A DNA stretch of 46,073 bases from JBDTNL01 sp039933785 (GCA_039933785.1 JBDTNL010000029.1:1-46073); one strand, 5' to 3'. Shown: positions 10,122 through 18,892, numbered from the stretch's first letter. Numbers and translations: made by a program. The notes: a model not told the origin generated them from the sequence alone.

Positions 10122-11101
10122 GATCCGGCTCCGCCGCCGCCGGCGAGAATGTGCCAGCCGACCAGCTTGTCGTCGATCTCGCGTAGACGCTTGGCCACCA
10201 TTCCGCAGAGGATCTTGAGCAGGCGCAGGGAAGAAACCTTGCGAATGTCGAGCAGACCCTCGACCACCTCACGCGGCATGCGCAAGACCACCGCGCCTTC
10301 GTCGTGGGCCTTGACGTCGGCGGAACGCGGCTGCTGGTCGATCAACGCCATCTCGCCAAAATAGTCGCCGCGTTCGAGGAACGCGAGCGCTTCTTCGCCG
10401 GCGCCCGGAATGTACTTGCTGATCATGACTCGCCCCTGGAGCACGATGTACATCGCGTCGCCGGGATCGCCGTCGTGGAAGATCACTTCGCCGGGAGCAA
10501 AATTCTTCTCTTGAGAGAGCGAGGCGAGAAAGTTGATCTCGAGCGCTGCCAGGCGCTGCTCCATGAACAGGCTGCGCTTCGCAGCCATGTCGATGCGGAA
10601 TTCGCCGGTGGGCGTCTTGCGGCTCGAGGGCTCGATCGAGGGCGCCTTGCCGCCCTGCGAGAAGAACTGAGTGAGGCGTTCGTTGGTGGCGCGAAGCTTT
10701 CTCGACAGGCTCTTCCAGAAAGACCAGTAGAGCGCCAGCTCGATGCGCTGGTCGCGCGCCATCAACTCTTCGAGGCGGTCGGCGCTAAGCAGGAGCAAAT
10801 TCGTGCTGCCCACCGCCACCGCGTCGCCCGAGCGCGAGTGGCGGTCGATGAAGCTGGTCTCGCCGAAGATCTCGCCGGTCGCAATGGTCGCCAGCAGATA
10901 CATTCCGTAGGGGGTCTCGCGCAGGATGCGCACGCGGCCGGTATCGATGACATACGCCTCCGAGCCGGTCTCGCCTTCCTTGAGGACGATCTCGCCGTCG
11001 GCGAACTGGGTCTGGGACACGCAGTCCGCCAGCTGCTCGATTTGCTGCAGCGAGAAGTGCGAAAAGACCTCCAGCCTGGCTAGGCGTTCGGCGATGTCCA
11101 C
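10118..11101 (-). CDS. Protein with two cyclic-nucleotide-binding domains
   Basis: About 327 residues from a GTG at 11101 (VDIAERLARLEVFSHFSLQQ). Two CRP-type beta-barrel domains are joined by a helical linker (SLSRKLRATNERLTQFF). The phosphate-binding cassettes read GEIFGETSFIDRHSRSGDA and GDYFGEMALIDQQPRSADV; both keep the GE pair and an arginine, and the second is closer to CRP. There is no helix-turn-helix, kinase or channel domain, so it is not a CRP transcription factor. The tail ends in a Gly-rich AGGGGAGS. It may sense cAMP or c-di-GMP and act by protein contact. The frame is open to 11620 but that part is a truA shadow. Confidence 0.85.
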   Translation of the reverse strand: MDIAERLARLEVFSHFSLQQIEQLADCVSQTQFADGEIVLKEGETGSEAYVIDTGRVRILRETPYGMYLLATIATGEIFGETSFIDRHSRSGDAVAVGSTNLLLLSADRLEELMARDQRIELALYWSFWKSLSRKLRATNERLTQFFSQGGKAPSIEPSSRKTPTGEFRIDMAAKRSLFMEQRLAALEINFLASLSQEKNFAPGEVIFHDGDPGDAMYIVLQGRVMISKYIPGAGEEALAFLERGDYFGEMALIDQQPRSADVKAHDEGAVVLRMPREVVEGLLDIRKVSSLRLLKILCGMVAKRLREIDDKLVGWHILAGGGGAGS

Positions 11102-11140
11102 GGTCGGATGATTGTATCGCGAGCGACGTATGATCCGGAC

Positions 11141-11953
11141 GTGCCGACTTATCGCCTCACCATCGAGTACGACGGCTCGCGCTATCGCGGCTGGCAGGAG
11201 CAGAAGAACGCCCACACAGTGGCCGGCGAGTTGCGCCAGGCGATCGAGGCGCTCGCCCCCGGTCGGGTCGAGCTCGCGGGATCGGGCCGAACGGACGCGG
11301 GGGTGCACGCCTTGGCGCAAGTCGCGCACCTGCGCTCCCAACAGACCCTCGACCGGAGCTTCATCATCGAGTTGAACGCTCGGCTCCCGGCCGACATTCA
11401 TGTCCTCCAGGTGGACCCTGCCGGCGAGCGTTTTCACGCCCGCCACAGTGCGGTAGCGCGCAGCTACGTCTATCAGATCTCCCGCCGGAGAACAGCGTTT
11501 GCCAAGCGTTTCGTGTGGTGGGTGAATCAGCCGCTCGACATCTCGGAGATGCGGGCGGCCGCGGTGCGCCTGGTGGGCAAGCGGGACTTCGCCGCCTTCT
11601 GTGAACGCCCGGAGGAGCAATCGAGCACGTTAGTGGTCGTCGAATCGGCGGAGATCGCCGAAGCAGGATCGCTGATCCTGGTGCGGCTCGTGGCGTCGCA
11701 TTTTCTCTGGAAGATGGTCCGCCGAGTCGTCGGAACCCTGGTTCGGGTCGGCACCGGCGAGATCACGCGCGGACAGTTCGAACTCCTGCTCGCTGCCGGC
11801 GATGCCTCGTTGGTCGGCCCCGACCCGGCGCGGTTCACGGCACCGCCCTCGGGGCTCTTTCTCGAGCGCGTCGTGTACCCAGGGGAGCTCGGCCTCGCGG
11901 CGCTCGCGCCGCCAGTCCCCGTCCCTACAGAAGTCGCAGCTGCGGTGGACTGA
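11141..11953 (+). CDS. truA: tRNA pseudouridine(38-40) synthase TruA
   Basis: Isomerises uridine in the tRNA anticodon arm. It has 270 residues from the GTG at 11141, giving the usual N-terminus PTYRLTIEYDGSRYRGWQ. The ATG at 11108 would add 11 residues that do not look like the family. The catalytic aspartate is in GSGRTDAGVHALAQV, followed by the conserved RSYVYQI-type strand and FLWKMVRRVVGTL. The 3' end overlaps the convergent ATPase gene by 29 bases. Confidence 0.94.
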   Translation: MPTYRLTIEYDGSRYRGWQEQKNAHTVAGELRQAIEALAPGRVELAGSGRTDAGVHALAQVAHLRSQQTLDRSFIIELNARLPADIHVLQVDPAGERFHARHSAVARSYVYQISRRRTAFAKRFVWWVNQPLDISEMRAAAVRLVGKRDFAAFCERPEEQSSTLVVVESAEIAEAGSLILVRLVASHFLWKMVRRVVGTLVRVGTGEITRGQFELLLAAGDASLVGPDPARFTAPPSGLFLERVVYPGELGLAALAPPVPVPTEVAAAVD

Positions 11954-12491
11954 GGCGCGCCAACACCAAAGCCTCCACCTCGTCGAGCCAGCCGTCCCGC
12001 TGGTCCGCCAAGAGTCGGTGAGACCGCGAACCTCGTGCCGCGAGCTCGGTCGAGAGCCGTTCCTCGATCGCGCGCTGGAAGCCCGGATCGACCGCGCGCA
12101 CGCCGTCGGGGCGCGGCGCGTCGACGATGGGGACGTGGATCAGCAGATCGTATGTAGTCATCCAGAAATCCACCAGCGCTTCCAGGCCGGGCTGACGTCC
12201 TGCCGCGAGCAGGAGGTAGACGTAGTTGTCGAGCGCGCTGCGGTCGCAGAGGACCATGCCGTAGCGAGTCGCGGCGACCAACTCCTCGGCGATCTGGGTG
12301 TGGAGAATCCACGACTCGGACGCGACACTGGTCTCCTGGTTGATCGGGAGCGGACAACGCCGGGCGACCTCATTGACCAGCTCGAGCGGGAAGTCGCGTG
12401 CCTTGAGCCGCGCGGCGAGTCCGAAACAGAGGGTCGTCTTGCCGACCCCATGACTCCCGATCAGGGCGACCTTGAAGCAAGAGCCGGGCAT
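11925..12491 (-). CDS. P-loop ATPase of the AAA_28 / NadR-like kinase type
   Basis: 188 residues from the ATG at 12491 (MPGSCFKVALIGSHGVGKTT). The P-loop GSHGVGKTT is at residues 12-20. VLCDRSALDNYVYLL is a Walker-B-like segment often seen in nucleotide or nucleoside kinases of this family, and LLIHVPIVDAP resembles the LID-proximal strand. NadR-like AAA_28 proteins phosphorylate small molecules or act as regulatory NTPases; the substrate cannot be told here. It is last in the dnaX-recR operon, 14 bases after the TPR gene, and its end overlaps truA. Confidence 0.75.
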   Translation of the reverse strand: MPGSCFKVALIGSHGVGKTTLCFGLAARLKARDFPLELVNEVARRCPLPINQETSVASESWILHTQIAEELVAATRYGMVLCDRSALDNYVYLLLAAGRQPGLEALVDFWMTTYDLLIHVPIVDAPRPDGVRAVDPGFQRAIEERLSTELAARGSRSHRLLADQRDGWLDEVEALVLARLSPPQLRLL

Positions 12492-12505
12492 GATCGTCGG
12501 GAAAT

Positions 12506-12955
12506 CTAGCGCGCGGCCGACGGGACTTGCTCGGCCAGACGGCTGTCGAGCGCGGCGGCGCGTAAGAAGTACGTATGCGCTGCCGCGACGTCGCTCTTGG
12601 CAAGAGCGGCATGACCTAGATTCATGTAGAGCTCGGCGGTCGGCTGCAACCTGAGCGCTTTCTCGTAGCCGCTGATCGCCTCTTGCGGCCGACCGAGAAG
12701 CAGATAGACGCTGCCCAGGGCTTGCGCGGCGGCGACCGAGGACGCATCGAGCTCCACCGCTTCGCGGGCCAGCGTCAGGTTCGCCCGCAGGAGCGGCAAT
12801 CCCTCGGCTCCGGCGCGCGCAGCAGCTAGGCTGGTGCTCTCGATGGTGTGCACGATGCGGCTGGAGCGCATGACGCGGAATGCCGATCGCGCCTGCGCGA
12901 GAGCGCCGATCGCCAAGCACGCAAAGAGAAACCCACAGAGAACACGACCCCGCAT
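12506..12955 (-). CDS. Exported TPR-repeat protein
   Basis: 149 residues. Residues 1-22 (MRGRVLCGFLFACLAIGALA) look like a signal peptide or a membrane anchor. From about residue 65 there are two to three tetratricopeptide repeats, with the typical spacing in AALGSVYLLLGRPQEAISGY-like and AELYMNLGHAALAKSDVAAA segments. TPRs mediate protein contacts, probably in the periplasm. It is 10 bases after the glycosyltransferase gene and may scaffold an envelope glycan step, but that is only context. Confidence 0.75.
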   Translation of the reverse strand: MRGRVLCGFLFACLAIGALAQARSAFRVMRSSRIVHTIESTSLAAARAGAEGLPLLRANLTLAREAVELDASSVAAAQALGSVYLLLGRPQEAISGYEKALRLQPTAELYMNLGHAALAKSDVAAAHTYFLRAAALDSRLAEQVPSAAR

Positions 12956-12965
12956 CTGGCCTACT

Positions 12966-13925
12966 CTACTTCGCGGAGTCCGCCGACATCGTGTTCAGGC
13001 TGTCCAGCGCTTGATGATACGCAGCGGTCTCTGCACGCCACTGCACGCCTCGCTCGCCATGAAGGAACATGCCGCGGATCGAGCGCCAGGCCAGCCGACA
13101 GCGTGCACCGATCTTCAAGGCGCGAGCGGCGCTGCGGGCCTCCACGGGCGAGCGGGTCTTGATCGCCCACCCGAGGAGATCGGTCCACAGGAGGCCGGGC
13201 TGTTGTCGCTCGACGGCCCCCGCCGCGCGACCGATGGTGGCGCCGTGGTGATGCAGGACTTCGAGCCCAGGCAGTAGACGGACACCCCACCCAAGACTGC
13301 CGGCGCGCTCGCAGAGGTCGAGGTCTTGGGCGTAGAAGCGGAAATTCTCGTCGAACGGTCCCGCGGCTCGCCAGGCGCTCCGGCGTATCGCCATGGCCGC
13401 GCCGCTCACCCACGTGATTGCCGAAGCCGGCGGCTTGGCTCGTCGCAAGGCTCCGAGACCGGGAACCGAGTGCAGGCCAGCCCCCAAACCACTCGCGACG
13501 GAAAAGAGCCAGAGGCCGCCGGGGCTCGAGCCCGCGGACCATTGGGCTCTGCCGTCGGGATAGAGCAGTTGCGCTCCTGCGATGCCCAAGCGCGAGTCGG
13601 CGGCGAAGGCCTGGCGAAGAGCCTTGAAAGCGCCTGGGCGCACCTCCGTATCGCTGTTCAGCAAGAACAGGATGTCCGCTTCCGTCGCGCCGAGGCCGAG
13701 GTTGGCCGCGACGGTGAAGCCTCGTGCCTCCTCGTTGCGCAAAACGCGAACGCTCGGGAACGCGGGCGCGAGGCGAGCGGCCAGTTGATCGCTGCCGCCG
13801 TCGTCGACGACGATGATTTCCAGCTCGCGGTCGTCGCTGAGGACGGCAGCGACACAGCGCAGTGTCAGGTCGATCGTGTTGTGCGCCGGCACGACGACCG
13901 CGATGGAGAGCGCAGTCGCCGTCAT
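12966..13925 (-). CDS. Family 2 glycosyltransferase
   Basis: 319 residues from the ATG at 13925, which overlaps the aminotransferase stop by 4 bases (ATGA). The GT-A fold is visible: SIAVVVPAHNTIDLTLRCV, the nucleotide-binding IIVVDDGGSD, the LLNSDTEV motif in place of the usual DxD, and WVSGAAMAIRRSAW with FDENFRFYAQDLDLCERA as the acceptor region. This layout resembles rhamnosyl- or other hexosyltransferases of surface polysaccharide synthesis. The sugar donor cannot be inferred. It does not seem to have a membrane helix. Confidence 0.85.
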   Translation of the reverse strand: MTATALSIAVVVPAHNTIDLTLRCVAAVLSDDRELEIIVVDDGGSDQLAARLAPAFPSVRVLRNEEARGFTVAANLGLGATEADILFLLNSDTEVRPGAFKALRQAFAADSRLGIAGAQLLYPDGRAQWSAGSSPGGLWLFSVASGLGAGLHSVPGLGALRRAKPPASAITWVSGAAMAIRRSAWRAAGPFDENFRFYAQDLDLCERAGSLGWGVRLLPGLEVLHHHGATIGRAAGAVERQQPGLLWTDLLGWAIKTRSPVEARSAARALKIGARCRLAWRSIRGMFLHGERGVQWRAETAAYHQALDSLNTMSADSAK

Positions 13926-15238
13926 GCGCAATCGAGCAGATCGATGAGGATGCCGAGAGCCGTCTCGAGTTGGGTAGGCGTGATCACCAGGGGTGGCGCA
14001 ATCTGCAGCACGCACCCGCGCGGGCCGCCGGCGAGGAGAATCACCCCGCGCTCGAGGGCCCCTCGGACCACCCTGGCGGCGCGCTCCGGGCCTTCGAGCT
14101 CGATGGCCCAGAGCAGGCCGTGCCCGCGGACGAGGAGATCCGGCCGCTGCGAACACGAGCGAAGGATGCTCTTGACCGATCGACCGAGACGCATGGCCCG
14201 GCGCGCAAGCTGTTGTTCGCGCAGGAGATCGAGAACAGCGATAGCTGCCGCGCAGGCAACCGGATGAGCGACGAACGTGCTGGTGTGGAGCGCCTCTCCT
14301 TCGGTCCGCCAGGCGCTCATCAGTTCGCGCCGACCGATGACTGCGCCGATCGGCATGCCACCGCCAAGGGCCTTGCCGCAGCAAAGCAGGTCGGGACGGA
14401 CGTGGTCGCGATCGACCGCGAAGAGCCGTCCGGAGCGCCCGAAGCCGGTGAAGATTTCGTCGGCGATGAGGAGGACGCCCGAGCTTCGGCAGAGGGCGGC
14501 GAGATCGGCGAGCCATCCCTCCGGCGGACTGACGATGCCCTCGCGACCAAGAATCGGCTCGACGAGCACGCAGCCAATCCCGGAGCGCAGGGCGGGCGCG
14601 AGTTTCAGGAGGCTCGCGCCGTAGGGCAGGCGAGTCAGGTGGGGGGTCAAATGACCGAGGAACGGTTCGCGAAAAGCCGCTCGCGACGTAGCGGCCAACG
14701 CCCCGAACGTCAGGCCATGGTACGCGCCATCGAAGGCGAGCACGCCGGCTTTTCCACTCGCCAGCATCGCAGTCTTGAGAGCCACCTCGACCGCTTCGCT
14801 GCCGGTGACCGTGAAGTAGACCTGAGCGTGATCCACTGGAGCAATGCGGCACAGACGCTGCGCGAGCTCAACCCGCGGCGTGTGGCTGTGAACGTCGCCG
14901 AGACCATGCAGAAGGCGCGAGCTCTGCTCGGCAACCGCCTGGATCACCCTCGGGTTGGCGTGCCCGACAGCCGCCGCGCCGAAGCCCGCGGTGAGATCGA
15001 TGAAGCGATTGCCATCGACATCTACGACGTTTGCTCCGCGCGCGCCTTGCCAGAAGAGGGGCGGCGTACCGCGATACCAGGCGTTGATCCCGGGAGCTTC
15101 GTGAACGCTTGCCCGTCGAGCGAACGCTCGCGAGCGCGGCCCCGGCGGGCGGACGAGAATCTTGGGTAACCGATTGCCTCGCCCGAGCACGCGCGCTGGC
15201 GAGGTGGCGGCGGTGGAAGGGGCCGACGCTCGAGGCAC
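13922..15238 (-). CDS. Class III PLP-dependent aminotransferase
   Basis: 438 residues from a GTG at 15238, only 3 bases after the recR stop; a later GTG about 15 residues in is also possible. Fold-type I motifs are clear: TVTGSEAVEVALKTA binds the cofactor phosphate, GAYHGLT stacks on the ring, LIADEIFTGFGRSG holds the aspartate that pairs with the pyridine nitrogen, and CCGKALGGGMPIGAV holds the Schiff-base lysine. The family covers acetylornithine, GABA, taurine and related transaminases; the substrate is not clear. Its position before a sugar transferase suggests an amino-sugar or amine step, but this is a guess. Confidence 0.85.
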   Translation of the reverse strand: MPRASAPSTAATSPARVLGRGNRLPKILVRPPGPRSRAFARRASVHEAPGINAWYRGTPPLFWQGARGANVVDVDGNRFIDLTAGFGAAAVGHANPRVIQAVAEQSSRLLHGLGDVHSHTPRVELAQRLCRIAPVDHAQVYFTVTGSEAVEVALKTAMLASGKAGVLAFDGAYHGLTFGALAATSRAAFREPFLGHLTPHLTRLPYGASLLKLAPALRSGIGCVLVEPILGREGIVSPPEGWLADLAALCRSSGVLLIADEIFTGFGRSGRLFAVDRDHVRPDLLCCGKALGGGMPIGAVIGRRELMSAWRTEGEALHTSTFVAHPVACAAAIAVLDLLREQQLARRAMRLGRSVKSILRSCSQRPDLLVRGHGLLWAIELEGPERAARVVRGALERGVILLAGGPRGCVLQIAPPLVITPTQLETALGILIDLLDCA

Positions 15239-15241
15239 GAG

Positions 15242-15835
15242 TTAGAGCTCGCGTCGACCGGCGAGAGACCGCCCGAGCGTCACCTCGTCGGTGTATTCGA
15301 TGTCTCCGCCCACCGGCATGCCGAACGCGAGCCGTGTGACCTTGGCGCCATACGGCTTGAGGACCCGCGCGAGGTAAAGCGCCGTGGCCTCACCTTCGAC
15401 GTTGGGGTTGGTCGCCAGGATCACTTCCCGTATGCCCTCCAGCCGGAGGAGCAAGCCGGAGATCGCCAGTTGGTCGGGACCGATGCCGCGGTGCGGAGAG
15501 AGCGCGCCCAGCAAGACATGATAAAGCCCTCGATACTCTCCGGTGCGCTCGACGGGTTGAATGTTGAAAGGCTCTTCGACGACGCAGATTTGGTCGCGTT
15601 CCCGGCGAGGGTCGCGGCAGATCGAGCACGGCTCCTCGGCCGTGATCGAATTGCAAATCGAGCAATGGAACAATTTTTCCTTGACCTCGACGACCGCCTC
15701 GGCGAGCGCGTGCGCCTCCTGCGAGGAGCCTTTGAGGACGTGATGGGCAAGGCGCGCCGCGGTCTTGGGGCCGATGCCGGGCAGTCGGGCGAGCTCGCCG
15801 ATGAGGCGAGCTAGAGGATCGGGAGCGCTGGCCAA
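15242..15835 (-). CDS. recR: Recombination protein RecR
   Basis: Ring-forming protein of the RecFOR pathway. With the TTG start at 15835 it has 197 residues, the usual RecR length; GGAG lies 12 bases upstream. The order of domains is a helix-hairpin-helix (LARLPGIGPKTAARLAHHVL), a C4 zinc finger (CSICNSITAEEPCSIC) and a TOPRIM domain (ICVVEEPFNIQPVERTGEYR). The frame extends upstream to 15988 but that part overlaps ybaB and is not RecR-like. It follows ybaB, as in many genomes. Confidence 0.94.
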   Translation of the reverse strand: MASAPDPLARLIGELARLPGIGPKTAARLAHHVLKGSSQEAHALAEAVVEVKEKLFHCSICNSITAEEPCSICRDPRRERDQICVVEEPFNIQPVERTGEYRGLYHVLLGALSPHRGIGPDQLAISGLLLRLEGIREVILATNPNVEGEATALYLARVLKPYGAKVTRLAFGMPVGGDIEYTDEVTLGRSLAGRREL

Positions 15836-15857
15836 GGCGTTGGTCTTCTCCGAGGGA

Positions 15858-16151
15858 TCAAAAGAGTCCGGGCATGCCTGCGCCGAGCGCGCCGAGCTTG
15901 CTCTGCAGGGCTTCATCGACCTTGCGGGCGGCCTCGTTGACGGCCGAGAGGATGAGGTCTTGGAGCATTCCTGGATCCTTGGGATCAAGGACGTCGGGCT
16001 CGAGGGTCACCCCCAGGAGCTGCTTGTGCCCGCTCATCCGAACGGTCACCATGCCGCCGCCGACGCTGGCCTCGACCACCATCTCGGCGAGCTCGCGCTG
16101 CATGCGCTCCTGCATTTGCTGCGCCTGCTTCATCATCTGCTTCACGTTCAT
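15858..16151 (-). CDS. ybaB: YbaB/EbfC nucleoid-associated protein
   Basis: 97 residues from the ATG at 16151, which overlaps the dnaX stop by 4 bases. The N-terminal coiled coil MNVKQMMKQAQQMQERMQRE is followed by VVEASVGGGMVTVRMSGHKQ and a C-terminal helix (LQDLILSAVNEAARKVDEAL). This is the standard YbaB layout: a small dimeric DNA-binding protein of the nucleoid. dnaX-ybaB-recR is a widely conserved order. Confidence 0.93.
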   Translation of the reverse strand: MNVKQMMKQAQQMQERMQRELAEMVVEASVGGGMVTVRMSGHKQLLGVTLEPDVLDPKDPGMLQDLILSAVNEAARKVDEALQSKLGALGAGMPGLF

Positions 16152-17869
16152 GCGTCGGTCTCCTCGCTGTCCGGGCCGGCGTCCTGCGTGGTCGTCGCTT
16201 GCGCAAAGGGCTCGACCTTGCCGCCGAAGATTTCCAACATCGTTTGAACCATGGGATGCGCGGCTAGAGCGCGCTGCTCGAGTGCGGGCAAGGGTTCGAG
16301 CCGTGCCGCCGGCGTTTCCGAGGCGCCCTGGACCAGACACCATCGTGCCGCGGGACCCCAGACTTCGGCCACCGCCGCGTCGACGAGCGCGCGATTGCTC
16401 GCGCGCTGCATCGCGGCCGGCAGCCACTCGTCGCCCGGCGCGAGCATCACTCGCAGCTCCGAGTCCTGATACTCGAGTCGCTCGGCCTCGCCGAGATGTG
16501 CGGCGAGCGCTTGCTTGCGCTTGCTCAGTGCTTCGAGAAAGGCGGCGACGTCGCTGGCCAATGAGGAGGTCGAGGCGCTCGATGAGGTTGGAGTCTGGGG
16601 CTCGGGCCTGACGACCGGTGGACGGATGGGTGAGGGCTCTGGAGCGGTGGCAGGAGCTGCTGGCCGGCTGGGCGGGAGCGGAACGCTCCCGGGGCGCTCA
16701 ACCTGCGGCGCCGGGGCGGCTGCGCGGTTGGACATGTCGGCGCGTCCGGGGCCGCCGGCGAGCAGGCTCTCTACCCGAACGAGCTTCGGCAGCTCCGCGG
16801 CGCGGAGCCAGGCGATCTCGAGCGCCAAGACCCCTGAGTCGGAGCGACGAACCGTGCTCTCGCTGTTGAGGAGGTGATGCAAGAGGCGAAGGAGATTCTC
16901 GTAACCTGCTCCCTGGGCAAGAGCGGCCACCGCGGCGGCGTCTTCCGAAGGCAGGTCGAGGATGTCTCGATTGCCGCCCATGGCGAGGTGCAGGGCGTCG
17001 CGACAGAAGGAAAGGAAGCGCGCGAACACCTGGCGCGGATCCCAACCCTGTTGCTCGACGTGCGCGGCGGTGTGGGCGACCGCGAGTGCGTCGCCGCGCA
17101 GGATGGCGGTGAGCAAGCTGAGAAAGAGCGCGGCGTCGAAACCGCCGAGAAGGCGCACGGCATCTTCGTCGTCGATCGTGCCAGAGCCGAAGGTCGCCAT
17201 CTGGTCGAGCAGCGCGACGGCGTCGCGCACACTGCCCTCGCCGGCTCTCGCGATCAGGCGAAGCGCAGCTTCGGACGCGGTGATCGATTCGTGGTTGCAA
17301 ATGTCGCGCAGGTGAGCGGCGAGCTGCGCCGGCGCGACGCGCCGAAAGTGGTACTCCTGGCAGCGCGAGAGGATGGTCGCCGGTACGGCCTCGATTTCAG
17401 TGGTGGCGAAAATGAACACCACGTGCGCGGGAGGTTCCTCGACGATCTTGAGCAGCGCGTCGAAGGCGTTCCTCGAGAGACGGTGGACTTCGTCGAGAAC
17501 GACGACCTTGTAGCGATCACGGGCGGGCCCGTAGCGCAGGCTCTCGGTGAGATCGCGGACCTGCTCAACCTTGGAGTGTGTGGCGGCGTCGACTTCAACC
17601 ACATCGAGGTCGGCGCCCGAGGTGATCTCGCGACAGATCACGCATTGATTGCAAGGCTTAGGCGTTGGCCCCAGTTCGCAATTGAGCGCCTTTGCCAACA
17701 GCCTTGCGGCAGTTGTCTTGCCGACGCCCCGGATTCCCGAGAAGACATAGGCCTGGGCGAGCCGCCCTTCGCGCAGAGCGTTGCCGAGAGCGGTGACGAT
17801 GGGCTCCTGCCCGATGAGGCTGGAGAAGTCTTGTGGTCGCCACTTGCGGGCCAGCACCTGGTATGCCAT
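16148..17869 (-). CDS. dnaX: DNA polymerase III subunit tau
   Basis: AAA+ clamp-loader subunit. It has 573 residues from the ATG at 17869 with AGGA 8 bases upstream. MAYQVLARKWRPQDFSSLIG is a canonical start. Walker A is GIRGVGKTT, the zinc cysteines are in CELGPTPKPCNQCVIC, Walker B is VVVLDEVHRLS, and SRCQEYHFRR is the sensor-1 region. Residues about 385-455 are a Pro/Ser/Ala-rich linker, followed by a C-terminal tau domain. I see no A-rich slippery heptamer of the E. coli type, so a gamma form made by frameshift is not predicted. The longer open frame to 18361 is the SRP RNA region. Confidence 0.95.
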   Translation of the reverse strand: MAYQVLARKWRPQDFSSLIGQEPIVTALGNALREGRLAQAYVFSGIRGVGKTTAARLLAKALNCELGPTPKPCNQCVICREITSGADLDVVEVDAATHSKVEQVRDLTESLRYGPARDRYKVVVLDEVHRLSRNAFDALLKIVEEPPAHVVFIFATTEIEAVPATILSRCQEYHFRRVAPAQLAAHLRDICNHESITASEAALRLIARAGEGSVRDAVALLDQMATFGSGTIDDEDAVRLLGGFDAALFLSLLTAILRGDALAVAHTAAHVEQQGWDPRQVFARFLSFCRDALHLAMGGNRDILDLPSEDAAAVAALAQGAGYENLLRLLHHLLNSESTVRRSDSGVLALEIAWLRAAELPKLVRVESLLAGGPGRADMSNRAAAPAPQVERPGSVPLPPSRPAAPATAPEPSPIRPPVVRPEPQTPTSSSASTSSLASDVAAFLEALSKRKQALAAHLGEAERLEYQDSELRVMLAPGDEWLPAAMQRASNRALVDAAVAEVWGPAARWCLVQGASETPAARLEPLPALEQRALAAHPMVQTMLEIFGGKVEPFAQATTTQDAGPDSEETDA

Positions 17870-17920
17870 GTGCGATTCCTGGGGTGAAACAGAATTCCTA
17901 AGGCGACGGATCGGGCAGTT

Positions 17921-18053
17921 GCGCGCGGCGGACGAAGGGTTCCGGTGAATCTGCGGCACCCGACGGGGAAGCCGTATCGCTGCTCCCTTCCGGGTCTGAC
18001 GAGGTTGGGCGCCTGCCGGTGCACAGGACCCGAACCCTTCGTGCGCCGCGCGC
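17921..18053 (-). ncRNA. ffs: Signal recognition particle RNA (4.5S/SRP type)
   Basis: Read on the minus strand, the apical domain GTCAGACCCGGAAGGGAGCA and then GC (RC of about 17970-17999) is the hallmark of bacterial SRP RNA, where Ffh binds. The flanks pair: GCGCGGCGCACGAAGGGTTC at the 5' side and its complement at the 3' side, with one mismatch over 20 bases, so the RNA is one long hairpin. The ends are approximate. It lies between tadA and dnaX, a placement also known from Bacillus. Confidence 0.93.
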
Positions 18054-18070
18054 GAGCGGGTCGCGGTGCG

Positions 18071-18099
18071 ATGGTACGCTGCCCTCCGGGGGATGTAAA
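18071..18099 (-). promoter_or_regulatory. Sigma-70-type promoter for the SRP RNA
   Basis: On the minus strand TTTACA (18099-18094) and TACCAT (18076-18071) are 17 bases apart, close to TTGACA/TATAAT. The predicted start would be near 18063, about 10 bases before the 5' arm of the SRP RNA hairpin. Transcription may continue into dnaX. Confidence 0.55.
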
Positions 18100-18193
18100 G
18101 CGTTCGAAACTGGAGTAGAATCCGCCGTCCCGGCGCACGGCCAGCGAGTCGTGCCGGCCCCACAGAATCTTGGTCTCGGCGGCAAACCCGATC

Positions 18194-18670
18194 ATGGACG
18201 AGGCGCTGGACGATGAGCGCTGGATCCGCGAGGCGCTGCTTCTCGCGGAGGAGGCGGCCCGAGCGGGAGATGTTCCCGTCGGTGCTCTGGTGGTTCGGAG
18301 TGGGGCCGTGTTGGGGCGCGGCTTCAACCGGCGGCATGTCGACCAGGATCCTCTCGCCCACGCGGAGCTACTGGCAATCGGCGAGGCGGCCCGGGCGAAC
18401 GGTAGCTGGCGGTTGAGCGAGACGACGCTGTACGTTACGCTGGAGCCGTGCGCGATGTGCGCCGGCGCCCTGGTCAACAGCCGGGTTAGCAGGTTGGTGT
18501 ACGGGGCCGCGGACCCGAAATCGGGTTACTGCGGCTCGCTGGGTGACATCGCCCGTGACGGCCGGCTGAACCATCGGCTGGATGTCCGAGGCGGTGTCTT
18601 GGCGGCTGAATGTGGCGCCATGCTGCGGAGTTTCTTTCGGACTCTCAGGCAGCACGCCAAGGTTCCTTGA
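18194..18670 (+). CDS. tadA: tRNA-specific adenosine deaminase TadA
   Basis: Converts A34 to inosine in tRNA-Arg(ACG). It has 158 residues from the ATG at 18194 (MDEALDDERWIREALLLAEE). The zinc deaminase motifs are complete: DPLAHAELLAI (His and catalytic Glu) and TLEPCAMCAGAL (Pro-Cys-x-x-Cys). NSRVSRLVYGAADPKSGYCG is typical TadA sequence. It is divergent from the SRP RNA and dnaX operon and ends 7 bases before the first serine tRNA. Confidence 0.95.
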   Translation: MDEALDDERWIREALLLAEEAARAGDVPVGALVVRSGAVLGRGFNRRHVDQDPLAHAELLAIGEAARANGSWRLSETTLYVTLEPCAMCAGALVNSRVSRLVYGAADPKSGYCGSLGDIARDGRLNHRLDVRGGVLAAECGAMLRSFFRTLRQHAKVP

Positions 18671-18677
18671 GATCGTT

Positions 18678-18767
<90 letters not shown>

Positions 18768-18779
18768 AAGAGTTTGTCA

Positions 18780-18869
18780 GGAGAGGTGCCAGAGTGGCCG
18801 AACGGGGCGGTCTCGAAAACCGTTGATCGGGCAACCGATCCGTGGGTTCGAATCCCACCCTCTCCGCCA
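18780..18869 (+). tRNA. tRNA-Ser (CGA)
   Basis: A 90-base serine tRNA 12 bases after the first. It has the same acceptor stem GGAGAGG/CCTCTCC, a long variable arm and an encoded CCA. The anticodon loop TCTCGAAAA gives anticodon CGA, which reads UCG. The two genes are probably cotranscribed. Confidence 0.96.
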
Positions 18870-18892
18870 ATTCGCGGGTCCGCCGTTTGTAG

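Noticed and set aside
16148..17869. Possible programmed frameshift in dnaX as in E. coli
   Set aside because: No A-rich slippery heptamer is seen, so two products are not supported.
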